Of a stretch of 64,000 bases of DNA, positions 1-13,691 are shown one piece after another. The notes beneath the pieces are model-generated. The model ran no database searches and was not told where the DNA came from. It worked only from the letters and a program-made list of their open reading frames with translations. Each line of letters starts with the position of its first letter. Within the stretch, counting starts at the first letter, position 1. This DNA is from Dipylidium caninum (taxonomy: Eukaryota > Platyhelminthes > Cestoda > Cyclophyllidea > Dipylidiidae), in NCBI GenBank assembly GCA_017562135.1, contig QEYB01001046.1:2108001-2172000 (forward strand), written 5' to 3'. The position numbers were made by a program, and so were the translations under genes.

Positions 1-1410
1 CTGGGGTTATTTTAACTTTACAAGCGACATGAACTAATACTGAAGAAAACAATTTTTTCGACACACTCTCCACTCCAATCTGTAGTAGGCTCATGCTTAT
101 TACGACAGACCTCGCTTCTTGAATACTTTGCTACCACTGCACAACACCGTTGGAACGATTTCCGCATTACCTTCAACTGGCTCTCGGTTTTGGAGGTTTT
201 CAGGCTCACGCAAATTGTGTGTTACGCTTCCCCCCAACTTCGCCACCAGAAACGCAAAACCTAGTTGGCAGGCAGTCCCCAAAGTCGGTTCCGTTAAACC
301 AGCATCGGGTCTCTGGACACAACCATGCTTTTCAGCATTGCCTTAATCGCATGCCGGGCACGTGGTGTTGAGTTTTCTGTGCCTTGGCCTCAGATGGCAG
401 ACGGTCGGCTTCGGGAGGCAGGTCACTGGTGAGGGGTTTTGAAGAGTCTGTTCAGACTTGATCGCCTAACGAAATTTCATCCATATTTTAAAATAGTTTT
501 CGTGCAATATCGCCGCCTGGCTGTACACCATGGCTCGCGGTTTGGGCAGATCTAAAAGAACGACGGATTTTCACAGATTTGGTCTCGATAGTCTAGCCTT
601 TGAGTATTGTCCTCCGCCTAAGATGTCCTAAATACACTCACGATTACTTGTCCTTAAGGCACGCGGAAGAATAAATTGCGGTACTTGGTGAGCCCAGAAG
701 AAATTTATTAACTTTACCAACCTGTGAACAACATGACCACTCGTCGCATAAACTGGGGTTTCCTGCCAAACGAGTCCTAATTGTTATTCTCCAGGCTCCG
801 TAAATGTTCGCGTGTGACCACTTCCACACCACCTTCCAATTTCCCCTTGCCCTCCGCTTTCATGCTATTAGCAAACACTGCCACCCAATTTACCGTCAAG
901 AGGACCTGCGGAGCGGGCGGGCAGGTGAGACTAATGGCATCCCACGCTGGTAGCGCTTCTCGAGTCCGGCGAGGCTTCCTACGAGGCGTTAAATACCAGC
1001 TCTGTTCTCCACGCGTTAAATTCCGTCTTGTCGTGAATATAGAATATTCCCGCTCATGCGCTGACAGAAGCCGACTTTGTTCAGCCGGAGAGAAGTTACA
1101 CTTTTTAAGGTCTCATGAATCTTGGTCGGGAGGTCGTGGGGAGCACGTGCGGGGCCCTCGCCCCCTGAGGCGTGAGACGCGACCTGGGCGAGACGGTGGC
1201 CCGAGATCGGCACTGGGACACTTCCACAAAGCGGCGATCAGCGCGGACACAAAGGCGATGATTAAGCCAGTAGCCCGTGGAGATGTGAAAGAGGGCGCCA
1301 TTTGCACTCATTTCGCTTCCACGAGGACCTCGATTTTCGGGCCTACGACACGAAACCAGATGGCACAGCTGTGAAATATTATCCAGGTCACTGGGGCACC
1401 GCTGCTGGAA

Positions 1411-1469
1411 TGGGATGGGGGCTGGGGCGGGATGGGACGGGACGGGACAGAGTGGGGTGGGGTGGGGGG
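1411..1469 (+). repeat. G-rich tract with quadruplex potential
   Basis: Fifty-nine bases made mostly of short G runs (GGGG, GGG, GGGGGG) separated by one to four bases, with related GGGAC and GGGGT units repeated. More than four runs of three or more G lie within 60 bases, so the strand meets the usual pattern for an intramolecular G-quadruplex. No gene is recognised beside it. Confidence 0.6.
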
Positions 1470-2553
1470 CTGCGTCCACATCCTCCTCCTTCTCCCCTTC
1501 GAACTGGCTCCCAGAAGTAGAATCTCATTTCCTTTCCTATCTGACAGCCGAAAAGTGGCCATTGGCATTCAGTCCTAACCACATGGCACGTCAAGTTCAA
1601 GTGTTATGAGGAAATTCTCATGAAATCCTATGCTCGTAGAAGTGCCGACTTCAGGACCACTTGCTAAGCAGGCTCACACCGCCTTCGTTTGCAATGCCCA
1701 AATCGGTCACAAGGCGGCCCCAGCGCCTCCCTCCACGACTCCATTCGGCCGGTGTCCACAAGCCCAGGCCACTGCCGACTGGATCTGATCTCGTCTCTTT
1801 GAAATGTAACCGAAGATAAGACCGAGGAAACAGTTTTAAAGCCAGTGAATGCGTTTTCAAGTGCACAGTTTTCGAGTTTTGTTCCGCTGAAAATTTGAAA
1901 TAGCTTTTAGCTAATCCTAGATTTGCGTTGTTTTTTGTCATAAAAAGACAAACACCTTTCCAGCCCCGAGAATAAAGAGCTTGGGAGATGAATTTCAAGA
2001 TGAATTTATATGAAAAACATACAGCTCTTAACACCAGGTCCCCGTATCCCTCACCTGCCCCCTGGTTACCGGCGCACTCTGTACTTCGAGCCGATTCGAG
2101 TCGAGGAATGGATTGGTGCATTCCCCTCCCCATCGACGCCATTATAAATCCCGACTTTTGTTTAAGTCTCCAATCTCCCTTAGAGCAGCCTCTGTTTGTG
2201 ACTACATGGCAGGTTTTTCGGTTTATCTCGCCTTCCCTACATTTGCGGGCGATTTTCGTCGCCGACTATCGCTGTTTTCTATGAGGTCACCGCCCGCTGG
2301 CTGGGCCAAAGGAGTTTTCGAGTGAAATGCGCAGACGGAAGACTTTGTCCAGTTTTATGGCATATTTCCCCTAAGACGTAGAAAGGTTTCCGTCTGCTAG
2401 GGAGAGGGGAACAATTTTGCCTTATTGCTACAGTCGCGGCGACTGGTAGAAAACTCAGCCTCCCGTGAGTAATGCTGGGAGCATTCAGTTTTTCAGACGT
2501 CATGCTACTCGAGATGACTACCACCCACCACTAATGCCACTTTCACTGTCCCT

Positions 2554-2597
2554 ACCGCCGCCGCCACCGCCACTGCTGCTGCCGCCGCCGCCGCCGC
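2554..2597 (+). repeat. Imperfect (CCG)n/(CTG)n trinucleotide repeat
   Basis: A run of CCG triplets interrupted by CCA and CTG units. It makes proline- or leucine-rich ORFs in several frames, which I take to be artefacts of the repeat. Confidence 0.7.
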
Positions 2598-3612
2598 TTC
2601 ACACGCGCTCGGTCCTCCGCGTCCGTCCCTCCTCCCAGCCCCGAGCGCCTGCCCACTTGTGCAAACCCATGAGCAGCGTGCCGACCCGTGTGCTTGTGTG
2701 TGTATGCGTGATTACTCCCGATCGCCACTTGTCCCCGCTCTTCTGGGTCTTTCTCCCTAAAGTGAGGTCAAGAGCACTCGTCTCGCCCCCGTCCCACCCG
2801 CCCACGCCTCGTCCACAGGTCGGATGGGAAGCAATAAACCCGACAGGGTGTGAACACGCGGCTGCAGTAATGCGAGGGGCATTTCTCGGGGGCTCGTTCA
2901 GTCGCATTTTTGGTGTTTTGATGTTAGGGGGAAAGACTTTCGCCTTGCGCCATTTTGGTGGTTCTCATGGCGTTTGTCTGGAGACTCAGAACGGGCTAAC
3001 TCACTGGCCACCCTTGAGAGCGCGCCGGACAGAGTGAGTTTTGGTGGAGTACACATGTGACGAATTTTGGTGACACCGGCTCAACCACCCTCCAACTGCT
3101 CGATGGGCATGCACAAAGGTTGCGTGAACCAAGTTTTTTTGACTGGTAATGACCAGCCCACGTTAATTGCCTCCCATCTGGTAACTTCGCCGCCAAATTC
3201 CCCAATTGTGCATCGAATATCCCTCACTCCAGTGTCACATAATTGCCGATGGCGTTAAAATGAACTTAAAAAGCCATACCCGGTGTCACTTAGAAACCGA
3301 TTGTTGGTCCGATGCCTCCACGAATAAGCACAGTTTGTTCAACTTAATGGCGAGTGCAGTGCTGTGAAACAGAACCGTTGTTTAAGACACGCCTGAAGGG
3401 AGCAGTTAGGGGACGGAGGAGGGAAAAAGAAGACTCGGCCAAATCTCATTCCCTCCCAATAGAACCCTGGTGGAGTGATGGGATGAAGCAGATTAAAAAA
3501 AGACGCGAGAAAAGAGGAGACCAACCGCATCAACCGCACGACTAATTCGTTTTGCTCCACGAGCTGGGATAAGGTAGCGGGGTGGTGGGAAGGGGGTGGC
3601 GCGACAAGAAGA

Positions 3613-3640
3613 CACGAGTCGAGTCGAGACGAGACGAGTG
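3613..3640 (+). repeat. GAGTC / GAGAC pentamer repeat
   Basis: Direct copies of a five-base unit, GAGTC twice and then GAGAC-type units. It opens the simple-sequence-rich block that runs to about 4156. Confidence 0.5.
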
Positions 3641-3708
3641 TTTGTGCCCCTAACAACCTGCGTGCGAGGAAATTATCCGCTTCTCTGCCTGGAGCAAGTC
3701 GAACGACT

Positions 3709-3730
3709 ACACACGCACACACACACGCAC
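3709..3730 (+). repeat. (AC)n microsatellite
   Basis: About eleven AC units interrupted by ACGC. It is part of a dense simple-repeat block. Confidence 0.7.
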
Positions 3731-3837
3731 AGAAGTCGTGCCAGTCCCGCTCCCCACCCACCCACTCACCCACCCGCCCGCCCGCTGTTCCACGTCCTCT
3801 CCTCCCTTCTTTCCCCTCTTCTCTCTTTTCTCATCCC

Positions 3838-3879
3838 GCGGCGGCGGCGGTGGCGGCAGTGGCGGCAGCGGCGGCGGCG
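3838..3879 (+). repeat. (GCG)n-type trinucleotide repeat
   Basis: Runs of GCG/GGC triplets interrupted by GTG, GCA and AGT units. The long glycine- or arginine-rich ORFs crossing it are attributable to the repeat. Confidence 0.7.
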
Positions 3880-3920
3880 AAGGCCGATCAATAGCTCGTG
3901 CGCGCCCACTTCCCGCACCT

Positions 3921-3990
3921 CTCCTCCTCCCCCTCCCCCTCCTCCTCCTCCTCCTCCTCGTCCCGCTCCTCCTCATCGTTGTTGTTGTCA
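3921..3990 (+). repeat. (CCT)n polypyrimidine repeat followed by (GTT)n
   Basis: A nearly uninterrupted run of CTC/CCT triplets of about fifty bases, then TCCCGCTCCTCCTCATC, then several GTT units. The plus strand of this stretch is almost entirely pyrimidine. Confidence 0.7.
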
Positions 3991-4108
3991 CTGTTCCGCT
4001 TATTCCATCCCCTCCGTCTCATCCTTGCTGCCCTCGCCCACTCCACCTCTTCTTTTTCCTCCCCCAGCCTGCGGCGTTTATGGAGCAGCGATATACAAAT
4101 ATACGTAC

Positions 4109-4109
4109 T

Positions 4110-4149
<40 letters not shown>

Positions 4150-4156
4150 CACACAT
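4109..4156 (+). repeat. Compound (CA)n(TA)n(CA)n microsatellite
   Basis: About twelve CA units pass directly into about nine TA units and then back into CA. Compound CA/TA arrays of this kind are usually length-variable. It ends the 3.6-4.2 kb simple-repeat cluster. Confidence 0.85.
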
Positions 4157-7100
4157 TAATGAGGAGTAGGATACGAGGTGGAACTGGCGTGAAGATTTGT
4201 CGTTTCTCTCATCGCGATTCGACTCATCTCGTTTTGCTCGAGCGTGACGGTTAGGGGAACAGACCTACCCGCGCACAATCCTCCCTCCCATAAACACACA
4301 CGCTAAAAACGCGACTCCCCATCCTGCTCGTTGATTAATTACCACCATGGGAGTTTCTCTCCCTACAGGAGAATAAGAGGGTGCCTAATTTGGCTCTGGT
4401 CTCACGAAACACAACACCGCTGTTGCTACTTCTGCTTCTGCGCACAGATCAGGTCAGCTGGACTGGGGTGAGGCACTGGGGAAATGCGAATTTGCTCATT
4501 AGGGGAAGATAGGAGATCTCCCTGCAGTCAGTTGAGCCAAGAGAACGCGCAAATAAGGTCCTTCCCTCGTGGATGATCCATCACTTTGTCTTGCCTCAAT
4601 CACATAAATCGGGAACACGTTTACCCTCCCTTTTATCATTTCTCTTATGGGTGGACTCTGAGAGAAAAGTGGCCTGAAGGAACTCCTTATTATCGTGACT
4701 CGGTGGGAGGAAGGGCCAGTGGTCTCATTGCCCGTTGGCATTCACATAACAGACGTGGCGCAAGTCCTCCTCCCCTTTGCGTCCTATCTCCTTCATCAGC
4801 CGTCTGCCACACGCCTTTGGTGGCTCTGCAATTCTGCTGCATGCGGCTTAGGCCTGTGAGAAAAAACTTTGCGGATTCGACTAGTCGGATTCGCCGGGTC
4901 TCGTGTGTGCGGCTAACGCGATTGACTGAGAAAGCTAACGACACACGTGGACATCACCTGATGTAAACACTGTTTTCGCGACGGCTGTGAAGGACAGGAG
5001 TCAGAAGACTTTTTGTCGGAAGGAGGGGGAGTTTAATGTGCAATTTTGTGATATTTCCATCACGAGGTCATTTTTTCGGTTGTACATTCTCCGCTGCACC
5101 CATACCCGCGTATCCGCCTCGTGTGTATGAGTGTGTGTGTGTATATCTGTTTGCTCCACTTGGCTCCTCCTTACCATTGAGTGGAATCATTTCTCTGCTC
5201 GCCTCGGGCAAAATCTCCTATCAGCTTTCTCTCTGGCAGAGGTGAGGGAAAGCCGCGTGCTCCGACTGACATCAAATAATTTCCGTTCTCTAAGCCCCAT
5301 TCAGCCTACGTGTCAGTCTCTCCTTTGCATGAGTGACATTGTCCGTGGGTCTTGCAAAACTACTGCCTTTAGAAGGAGACCGAGTTTTCTCGCAATACCA
5401 CGCAGCCTCGAAGCTGTCAAACACGGCTCCTGTGCGCGGCCAGTGGAGTCTAGTCAAGCAACTGGGGAAGCCTCCGCCTCCCAACCCCTCAGTTCTTTCG
5501 CCACTATCACCAACGCATTCGTGAACTAGAAACACGCATGCCTTAAGTTTGGAAAGTGTAAAGTGATTTCGCACATGCAGTCAATGCTTGTGTCCTTGAT
5601 TTTACTCAGCCTAATGGAGAGGCTGTTCACTTATCAGTCGACGTCACAATGTTCCACCGTCGACTCCTTGCCGCCTCGGGGATGAAAGGTGTTTGTGGCC
5701 GAGGCGCAGTGTCATCCGAGCAAAATTAAGTCAGATGACCTTCACGCTGTTCATACGACACTGCAATTTCTGTGATACCGAAGAGACTCATTTGAGCAAT
5801 ACGAGTAGATGAACCGCGTGAAGTGGACCTACTGGGACAGTACTCGGTCCTCGATGACTGAACGACGGCAAAATGACTCGGGACAGCTATGCCGGGCGAC
5901 GCAATACCAGAGGCGAGCACCGCCACATAGCAATTTTGCCCTCCCACATGGGTTCGACCCCATTAAGCCAACTTGCCTTCCATCGAGTACGGCCGGCCAT
6001 TTGCATCTTCGGCCTCTTCATAGTCGATTTCTGTGTGCTCGCATGGTGAATTTCGGCCTGCGTTCAGACTAAAGTGGATCGCGAGCCAAAGACTCTATTG
6101 TATTTGCACGCTTCCGCCGTGATGAGGCAAGTTCTCACTGGGGGAAGGAGAAGCGCCACACTGGGACTCGGTGCTATGGGAAAAATTGCACACGCCTGAC
6201 TGGAGAGTCAAAATGAGCAGACGAACAAATCCTACTGCTCTTGCCTGTGGGACCCACAGTGAACGTCTTTGCCCTTTCACTCCAGTACCCTGCTCCACTT
6301 TTCTACACCAAACAGTGGCAGTTGCAGTCCACCAACTGATACTACCAGCTTAATTAGCTGACTGGTTGGTGTTTACTGCTCCAGAGTGGGGTCACCGGGG
6401 GGGGGAGGGAGTGGAAAGGTGGCATCGCCTCGTGGGTGCACCCAGTCCCGTCACACAATTCTGGCGTCTCGTGGTATCCCCTCGACGATTCTCACATCAG
6501 AAATCCACAGGCGAACATGCAGTGAGGTGGACGAACTGCTCATTGAAGACCTTAAAGAATGAGGCCCTTCGGGACACTGGGCGTCCAATTGGTGAATACG
6601 TCAAGAGTAGATAGAGAACCGTCTGATTTCCTTTTAACTGATGTTAAATCCTCACCTCCCAAGGGTGTCGTCCATGAAGTTGTGAGCTGTCCACCAAGAA
6701 TTTGACGTCGTTTCTTTGAGGGTCCCTCCCCTTCCTCGTCGCAATCCATTCTTACAGACGTATCCGTCACATCAACTGACGTGCGTCCTCCTCCTTAGAC
6801 TGGCATTCCTCCTAAAACCAGCAAGTGGGTATAGGTTAACGGTGAAAAGAGCTGAGTGGCTCTCTTCACGCCTGATGGCCCTTTTCAAATAAGCGGAACT
6901 GTGTTTCATCAGAGAAAGCATCCTCGCCCTGTAATAGGCCCGCATTTCTAATTTTCCCTCCTTGCCGAGGCAAGAACGACCTTCTTCGCCTCATTCTGCC
7001 TTAGCAATTAATGTAATTGATTGCGGCTGGTAAATCTCTGGTGTTCTTTGTCTTGGCCAGCTTATTTCAGGCATAACAGCCTGGATGCACTGAATGCCGT

Positions 7101-7280
7101 ACGAACTCATCAGATCCGTGACCGAACCGGGAGGACATGCGGAGTGGATATCCTTTATACCACCCGAACAACGCACCATAATGAGATTCTCCTCCCGAAA
7201 TCAGATCATATTACTCTTACTAGCAAAGAAAAGCAGTTGACCAAAGAGACAGTGGCCGAGGGTATTCATTAGATTTAAAC

Positions 7281-7297
7281 GCACACACACACACACT
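7281..7297 (+). repeat. Short (CA)n microsatellite
   Basis: Eight uninterrupted CA units. A second imperfect CA array of similar size lies at about 7458-7480. Confidence 0.7.
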
Positions 7298-9252
7298 TCC
7301 AGTCCGAATTAATGCACCGTTTTCATCGTAACGGCACGTCGCCATGGCTTGCTGGGCGATGACGACGGCGGACTAGGGGGAAGGGGTGTGTCGGTGCCAA
7401 GAAAGAGGGCGGATAAGACGGCGGTGGTGACGGGAGCAATCCCCTCGTCCTCTTGCCCACACACACACACAAACACACATGAAGGCGGGCGCGCGCACAC
7501 GTGTGCCAGCGACCACCCTGAAGGCTTATCTTTTTCCACCAGAGCCCAGCCCCTCCCCTCCCCCCTCTCGCCCCCCCCCGTTCTGCTCCCACCGCCTCGC
7601 TCCCTCTAATTTTTAGCCCAGTGTGGATTAAAAGGGAGAAACCAGCGATTCCTCGTCTCCTCCCTCAGTCCCACTCCCCTCTATGCACATGTGAGCGGCT
7701 CTTTTGCCACTTGGTCTGTCCCAAACTCTCCTGATTTTCATACTGGCAGTGTGAAATACCTGCGAAATGCATATAAACTGAGGAGTCTGAAGTCTGTTGC
7801 CTGTCTGACTGCCCTCATTCATCTGCTCAATCGTTTTCATCAAACAAATTCTGTCTCTTCGTGACCGTTGGAGGACGTGCGCGAGACCACGTCGAGAAAG
7901 CTTGTGTGCCACCAGCGCTACGTCGAACACTAAAAGCACATCCGCGGCCATTAAGCTTAAAAGAGCTAGCCTGGACCTCCTGCGCTCCTTGTCGAGGGGT
8001 GACGAGGCCTCCTGTCGCGAAAGCGCAGTCCCCGTCTCGGCGCTGGCAGCGGCGCCAGCCTGGTGCAGTTCGGCTGCTCAGGGCATGAGTCCATTCGGGT
8101 CGTACGCAATAGGGCGACGTAGGGCAGCGAATGGGGCTCTAGCTTTTGAACCCACTCGCTGCAGCGTGGTGGGGCTGGCGGTGATGAAATGCAATTGGGA
8201 GGGGAGAAAGGCCTCACGCCGTCGAACTCGACCGCCCCGATTAGGATAACGTGTCCGCCTCTTCCGTCCCCACTAACAGGTTCTCCGCTCCTGGCGCTTT
8301 CATAGGAGGGCAGGCCAACGGCGGCGGTGGCGAGAAGAGGGAAGGGGGAACATTATTTTCGTTCCCCTGGGAGGAGCAGACTTCATTCAGTCGCACACAC
8401 GCAGTTATAGTCAGCACTCCGCCTGTTGAATGCTACCAGGGTGTAAAATAGGCCTGTTCGCCTCGGGCGCGCCTTAGAATGCTTGCGAATTCACGTCTTC
8501 CCGACAGAGAAATTGTGGCCTGGGGGGCTTAACACTCTTGAAAAGGGAAATTTAATAATCCGGACTCGGATTCAGTCCTAAATCTCCAATCGCTTCTTTC
8601 TGCATCTCACCATCTAAGATTCGAGAAGAGGTTTTGGAAAGCTTTCATGAATCTCGTCTCAAAGTTACCAGAGTAGAAGCCTTGAGGAAGTCCACTTATT
8701 TCCAGTCGAAAGGGGCCCTTTCCCGAACTTACTCTGATGCGAGTGGATATCTAATTGTTTGTCGTCATTTCTTCCTTTTCGAGTGATCTATAGTCGAGCT
8801 TTACCCTGTTCTAACGCTCGAAGTGGCTTACGCTGCTCGTCAGGCGGAACGGAGAAGACGATTGCGACACGGCAACGCCCGGTCTTCGTATTCTCTCCAC
8901 TAGCCTTGTACTTCCATCTTGTGGCACAGTTAGAATTCTTCCCACCACTCAACTTGATGGTCCTGTTCTCGAATAGCCGGAAGTGTTTTTTAAGGTGTTG
9001 TTAGTTGCAAAACGTCCTCAACGGGTTAAGCAGGGAGGAGGCGACGACACAGTCGAGTCCCCAAGGCTTAGCTGAGCGCTAACTGCGTAGCTCCCCTCAT
9101 CGCGCTTTAAACGGTCCCATTCGATGCAGCGGGATACATTTGAGGCTGTTAGCAGGAGGCCAACTAATTTACTCGTAATGACATGCAGCAGTCGGTGTAA
9201 ACACATCACGCACTCGTTGAAGGGCTTCGTTGGCACAGCGTTGCGCTCTCTC

Positions 9253-9271
9253 GCTGGCTGGCTGGCTGGCT
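9253..9271 (+). repeat. (GGCT)n tetranucleotide repeat
   Basis: Four to five tandem GGCT units. Nothing around it looks coding. Confidence 0.6.
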
Positions 9272-10320
9272 CGCTGTCTCCCCCACGGGTGGAGTTCTGC
9301 AAGCGTCCCGCGGCTTGGGAGGGACAACGGAACGTGTCCTCCTGTCTCGCAAAACTCACTGACTGCTGATCGGTTTCTCTGTCAGAGCGTGAAAGTGCTC
9401 CGTCCAACTGTCTCCTGGTTCCCGATTTACCTTCTCTTTCACACCCCCCTCCTGCCTCCCGAGATGCGCTTTTTTTAGAAAATTAATGGGATGTGGTATT
9501 TTTTACTTTAAATCATCCCTGTTAAGTGTGGAGTGTGTCTCTTGGGGGCAGATTCGTACTCGCTCCGGGAAAACCCTAGCAAGGACCTTTTTACCTCTTT
9601 CGATAAAGCGCCAGCACATGAAATGAAATTGTCCAAAATGCTGCTACAAGTGGCCGTGGGAGGGGAATGTATGTATGGCGACTTCTGTCTGCGCCATCGC
9701 ACCTATTTTCGTAGTGGAACATGCGGCTGAGCCTGTAACTCGCGTCAGAAAGCAACCGCGGAACCGTTCCTCCGCCTCTTTGGCGCTGCTTTCTGCTGTC
9801 AAGCAGCACGAGGAGCACACGCAACGACCTCACAGTCATGAGGTGAAAACATGAGAGAGTTAGATCAAAGAGGCCTTTGCTCGATGATTACGGCGCCAAG
9901 GCATTGGATTGTCGGGGAGAGAAAAGGAATTGTTATCAGATTACATCGAAACAGAGGCGTTTTTTGTTAACACGGCGGGAGGTGTCGAGGCTACGTCACC
10001 AGCCCCCTTACCGTGAGGACTCGAAACGGAGATGCCTGCCTCTTCCCTGGCGCACTCACTAAGCCTACGGCGATAGGCGCGACTTATGGTGCGTGGATGT
10101 GGACCCGAACTGCGGCAGTAGAAATGGCACCAAAGTGCGTTCTTGGCACCACCTCCAGGCTCCGCGTGTGCGAGGAGCAGGCGGCGACGCAGGCAGCCAC
10201 AACCTCCTCCAGTCCGCCCTCGAGTCTCATCCGGGGCGAAAGTTGGGTAGTCAGCCAGTCAGTCAGTCCTACTGGGGATCACTCGAGCGAAAGAAAAGCC
10301 ACGCCAAAACCACAGATGTG

Positions 10321-10346
10321 TTGCTGCTGCTGCTGCTGCTGTTGTT
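10321..10346 (+). repeat. (CTG)n trinucleotide repeat
   Basis: Seven CTG units followed by TTG units. In one frame this gives a run of leucines inside an ORF of 173 codons (10093-10614) that has no other sign of being a gene. Confidence 0.7.
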
Positions 10347-13300
10347 CTTGCGTGTCAGCTGTCTGAACCTGTCTATCGAAGCGGATGGCCAAACAACACG
10401 GCGTAAATGGCAGCATCCTCAGTCTCACTGGTGTTTCTCACTTGGCAACCACCATTGTTTAGGTATTCGTCTCTCCTCTGGGCCAACCTCTTCCTCAGTT
10501 GCGAATACGGTCATGAGGCTCAGTATTTCCAATTGTCCTCTCTTCTCTTGCCCACTTTTCACTCCTGGATCGAGTCACCCTATCGTTAACTTTGCCCTAA
10601 TTCAAAGGCCCTAAGTCTTAGTAGCGAGGATTTGAGACTTCCTCTCGAGTTAAATTTCAGGAGATTAGAACATTTTAGGCATCAAGTGTTCACCCGACCG
10701 AGAGGAACGAAGGAGCTTCATGGGGGCGCTGTTTGTTGACGCATTCCCACCTGCCACCGTCGTCTGCAAAATCAACAACGCTGATTTTTTAATTTAAACT
10801 CGTTGAATAACCGATAGAGTGGAGTAAATAAAGGAGTTACGTATCTCTTTCCACCAAGTGATGGCAAAAATCGCAGGAAAGGTGTCAGTTTGAAGATAAA
10901 GGCTTCTGTCACATAAAGAAACTTCCGTGTCAACCTACAACCACAATGTGCTAGCCCATCCGCCCTGCGCGCCGCGAGGTGTCAGTGCTGGTTCAGAGAG
11001 GGGAGCAGCTCCTGTCACTCGCGGACACCCGAGACTATGACGTTACAGCCAATTCCCACTCGGCGGAAAGGTCTTTGCCCCGACCCGTCATAAGTACGGC
11101 AAAGCGGCCTTGCGGAAGGGACACACACATCCCCTTCCAGGATGTCCAAAAGCACCGTCATCCCACCGGCGCATTAACGCACAAGATTGGGCGGAGAGGT
11201 CGGCCTGGAGGAGGTTTGCCTGGTCCCGCAAGGGTCGCGTGACCACGCGGCAAGGCGGCGCGGCTGTTAGCGGTGGTTGAGGAGGATCACTTCTCGAGTC
11301 CTGCAAACAACGCGCCCGAGGGCATCCACCCACTGGCTGTGGGCAGCGGCACCACCTATCCATCTCGAGTGTACACAGCCCGGTCAAATTTATGATCGCC
11401 GTGGCATTTCCCGGCTCCCTCCGGTGGGATGAAACAAACTCGCGACAATAAAACCCTCGACTGTGTCTGACCTTAGGGCAAGGCGGGAAGGAGGCCGTTT
11501 TTCGGTGTCTGTCCGTCAGGGAATAAGGGCAACAGACGCCGGCAGCTTTATGCGCCAGAAGGCGTTCCATCCTCCGCCTCCCCCACGTTGTCGGGATAAG
11601 TAACCGCTGTTTCTACTGGTGCAGGGCTTGTTGCTCCTTAGCGCTTCACAGGTTAATTTGCGTCTATCCAATCCCTTAGTGGTGGGTAGCGCACCGAGGC
11701 AAACTGGTTCCAAGGGGAATGAGAGTGCTTCATTGCCTTCAGAAAACTTGCAACTTAACACGAGAGAAGCGTCTTCAGTCACCTTTCGGAGGGTATTCCA
11801 TGGCGAGGCCGCGCAGGAGGCGTTAATAGGGCCACCGCATGCCCGCAAGTGGTGGTTTTGGAAAATCCCACTCTCCCCACTGTGTTTCGACACCCGTTGT
11901 TGCAAGCAAGAAGTCCCAGTTAATTGCAGATTGGCTGCACATCTGCAATTTAATACGATTCACTCCATGTCTCTCTGTCACGACACAAGTCTTTCCTCCC
12001 GAACATGGTCTGTAATGAACTTTGGTGTTCGGGTCTGACAAGGTTTTGGTGCGAAATACCGGTCCTCTGCGGAGCAATAAGGTTCCCATGACTCTGGGTC
12101 TGGCCCGACTGTCCTCCACCACTCCCCTCCGTCCTCAGAGCCTCCAGACCTTCTGTACGCCAGAAGCGGACGATGGAGGCGGCGTCCGGAGCGGTAGGGT
12201 TTGGCCCTCCCAATTACAGTGACAGCATCAAGCCGCGTTGGTAATGGACGTGCTGGCGGGCGCGTCGACCTCCGCTCGCCTCGCCTACGTTCGTGTGTTT
12301 TACTTCAGCATGTATTTTTTTTGCACATACCGAAAGCGTGAGCCTGACAGGCGGGGCGTTTTCTTCGCTCACTGGAACAAGCACCCCAGTCGGTGGAAAA
12401 GGCAGGGAAAATCACCGGTCACTATTCCACCACCCACCTTAAACGTGGCACGCGGGACTCGGGCTGGACTCATCTTAGCGCCTCAGTCAGTGAGTGACAA
12501 ATAAGGGGCTGAGAGAGGCAAAAGTGTCATGTTGCCCTGGGCAAAAACTCTCGCTAAATACACATTTTGGGGCCATTTTTCCCCTACTGCATCATCACCG
12601 GACTGCGGTCGTTGTAACTCGTTATGCTTCGCAGAAGGGAAAATGAAAGAGTTCCATCTCTAAAAGCATCATCGGAGTGGGAAGATTGGTGAGCTGACAA
12701 CTAGAATTTAAGTGGGAGCCACTCTCACGACTGTCACTAGTTTCAATGTCTTTACTGACCTCACTTGCATCCGCCTTATTGCGAAAAGTCGGCTCAACCG
12801 GGAGTCCAGACGAGGGCAATCGGCGGTTGAAATGTCACGGTCGCGAGACAAGACAGCTTCGTTGAGTGACAGGCGGCGTTGAACCCCATCGAGGATTCTA
12901 CCATCTTAAAGCCTGTGTTCCTCGGGTTTTGGAGATCGCTGGTTTTCCCAACCTCTGTTCAGCCTAGCTAAAAGTCGTTGTCTTTCAGTCCGGATTAGTA
13001 CAACCACGTATAAGATTAACGCTGCGAGTCTCTAACGCCAGCCGGCGCCACTGTTCAGGTAGAGAGCATTGGTTGTTCAGGAATGCGAGCGTTCGCATGT
13101 TGGGCTCCGACCGATCCATCGCGGATGTTTGGAGCAGTCGACGCACCGTGGCTGAGTTAGCCGCGTCCACTGCAACTTGGCAAGCGGTCGCTTTCTCTGG
13201 CAGGTGCAAATGAGGACCTTCTCGAGCCCCATTAAGAAGCCAACACTAAGTGTTCAAGCCCAGAGTGGCGCAAAATCTTGTTCAGAAGAAGATGCATATT

Positions 13301-13691
13301 TTCGAGTGAAGGAGTTAGTCCGAGACCTGCTAGTGGCGGCTTCGCCCCAATTTTCGTCGAAGACGGAATAGGAGAAACGGGCTGAGGTGGAGCAGCCTGC
13401 CACGAGGTGCCATGGACAGCTTTCGTCACCAGCCGTCCGTGCGAGCTGCCAGCTTCGGCACCGGGAGGGCGTTGTTCGTAGCGGTTATTTCAGTCACCGC
13501 CCACCCAGGTGCAGGCAAATGCAAACTTGAGTGATGACTGCGCTCCTGCCTCGGATGATAGACAGTTCGCTGTGGCATATAACAACGAGGAATGCCTCGA
13601 ATAAGGCGTTTTCCCGCAAGCTAACACGAGTGCGTGTGGCCGGAAGCAGTGGCCTCGTTGAGGGCGAAGCGGAGAGAGGCAGGCGAGACGT

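Noticed and set aside
781..1374. 197-codon plus-strand ORF
   Set aside because: Overlaps long ORFs in other frames in GC-rich DNA, is Arg/Ser-skewed, and has no domain or splice partner.
3596..4254. Long overlapping ORFs rich in Pro, Leu, Ser or His
   Set aside because: They are translations of CCT, GCG and CA/TA microsatellites in every frame.
5944..5962. GGGTTCGACCCC-like hairpin suggesting a tRNA T-arm
   Set aside because: The loop is not the right length, and no A box, anticodon arm or acceptor stem is found upstream.
10093..10614. 173-codon ORF with a poly-leucine segment resembling a signal peptide
   Set aside because: The leucines come from a (CTG)n repeat and nothing else in the ORF looks like a protein family.
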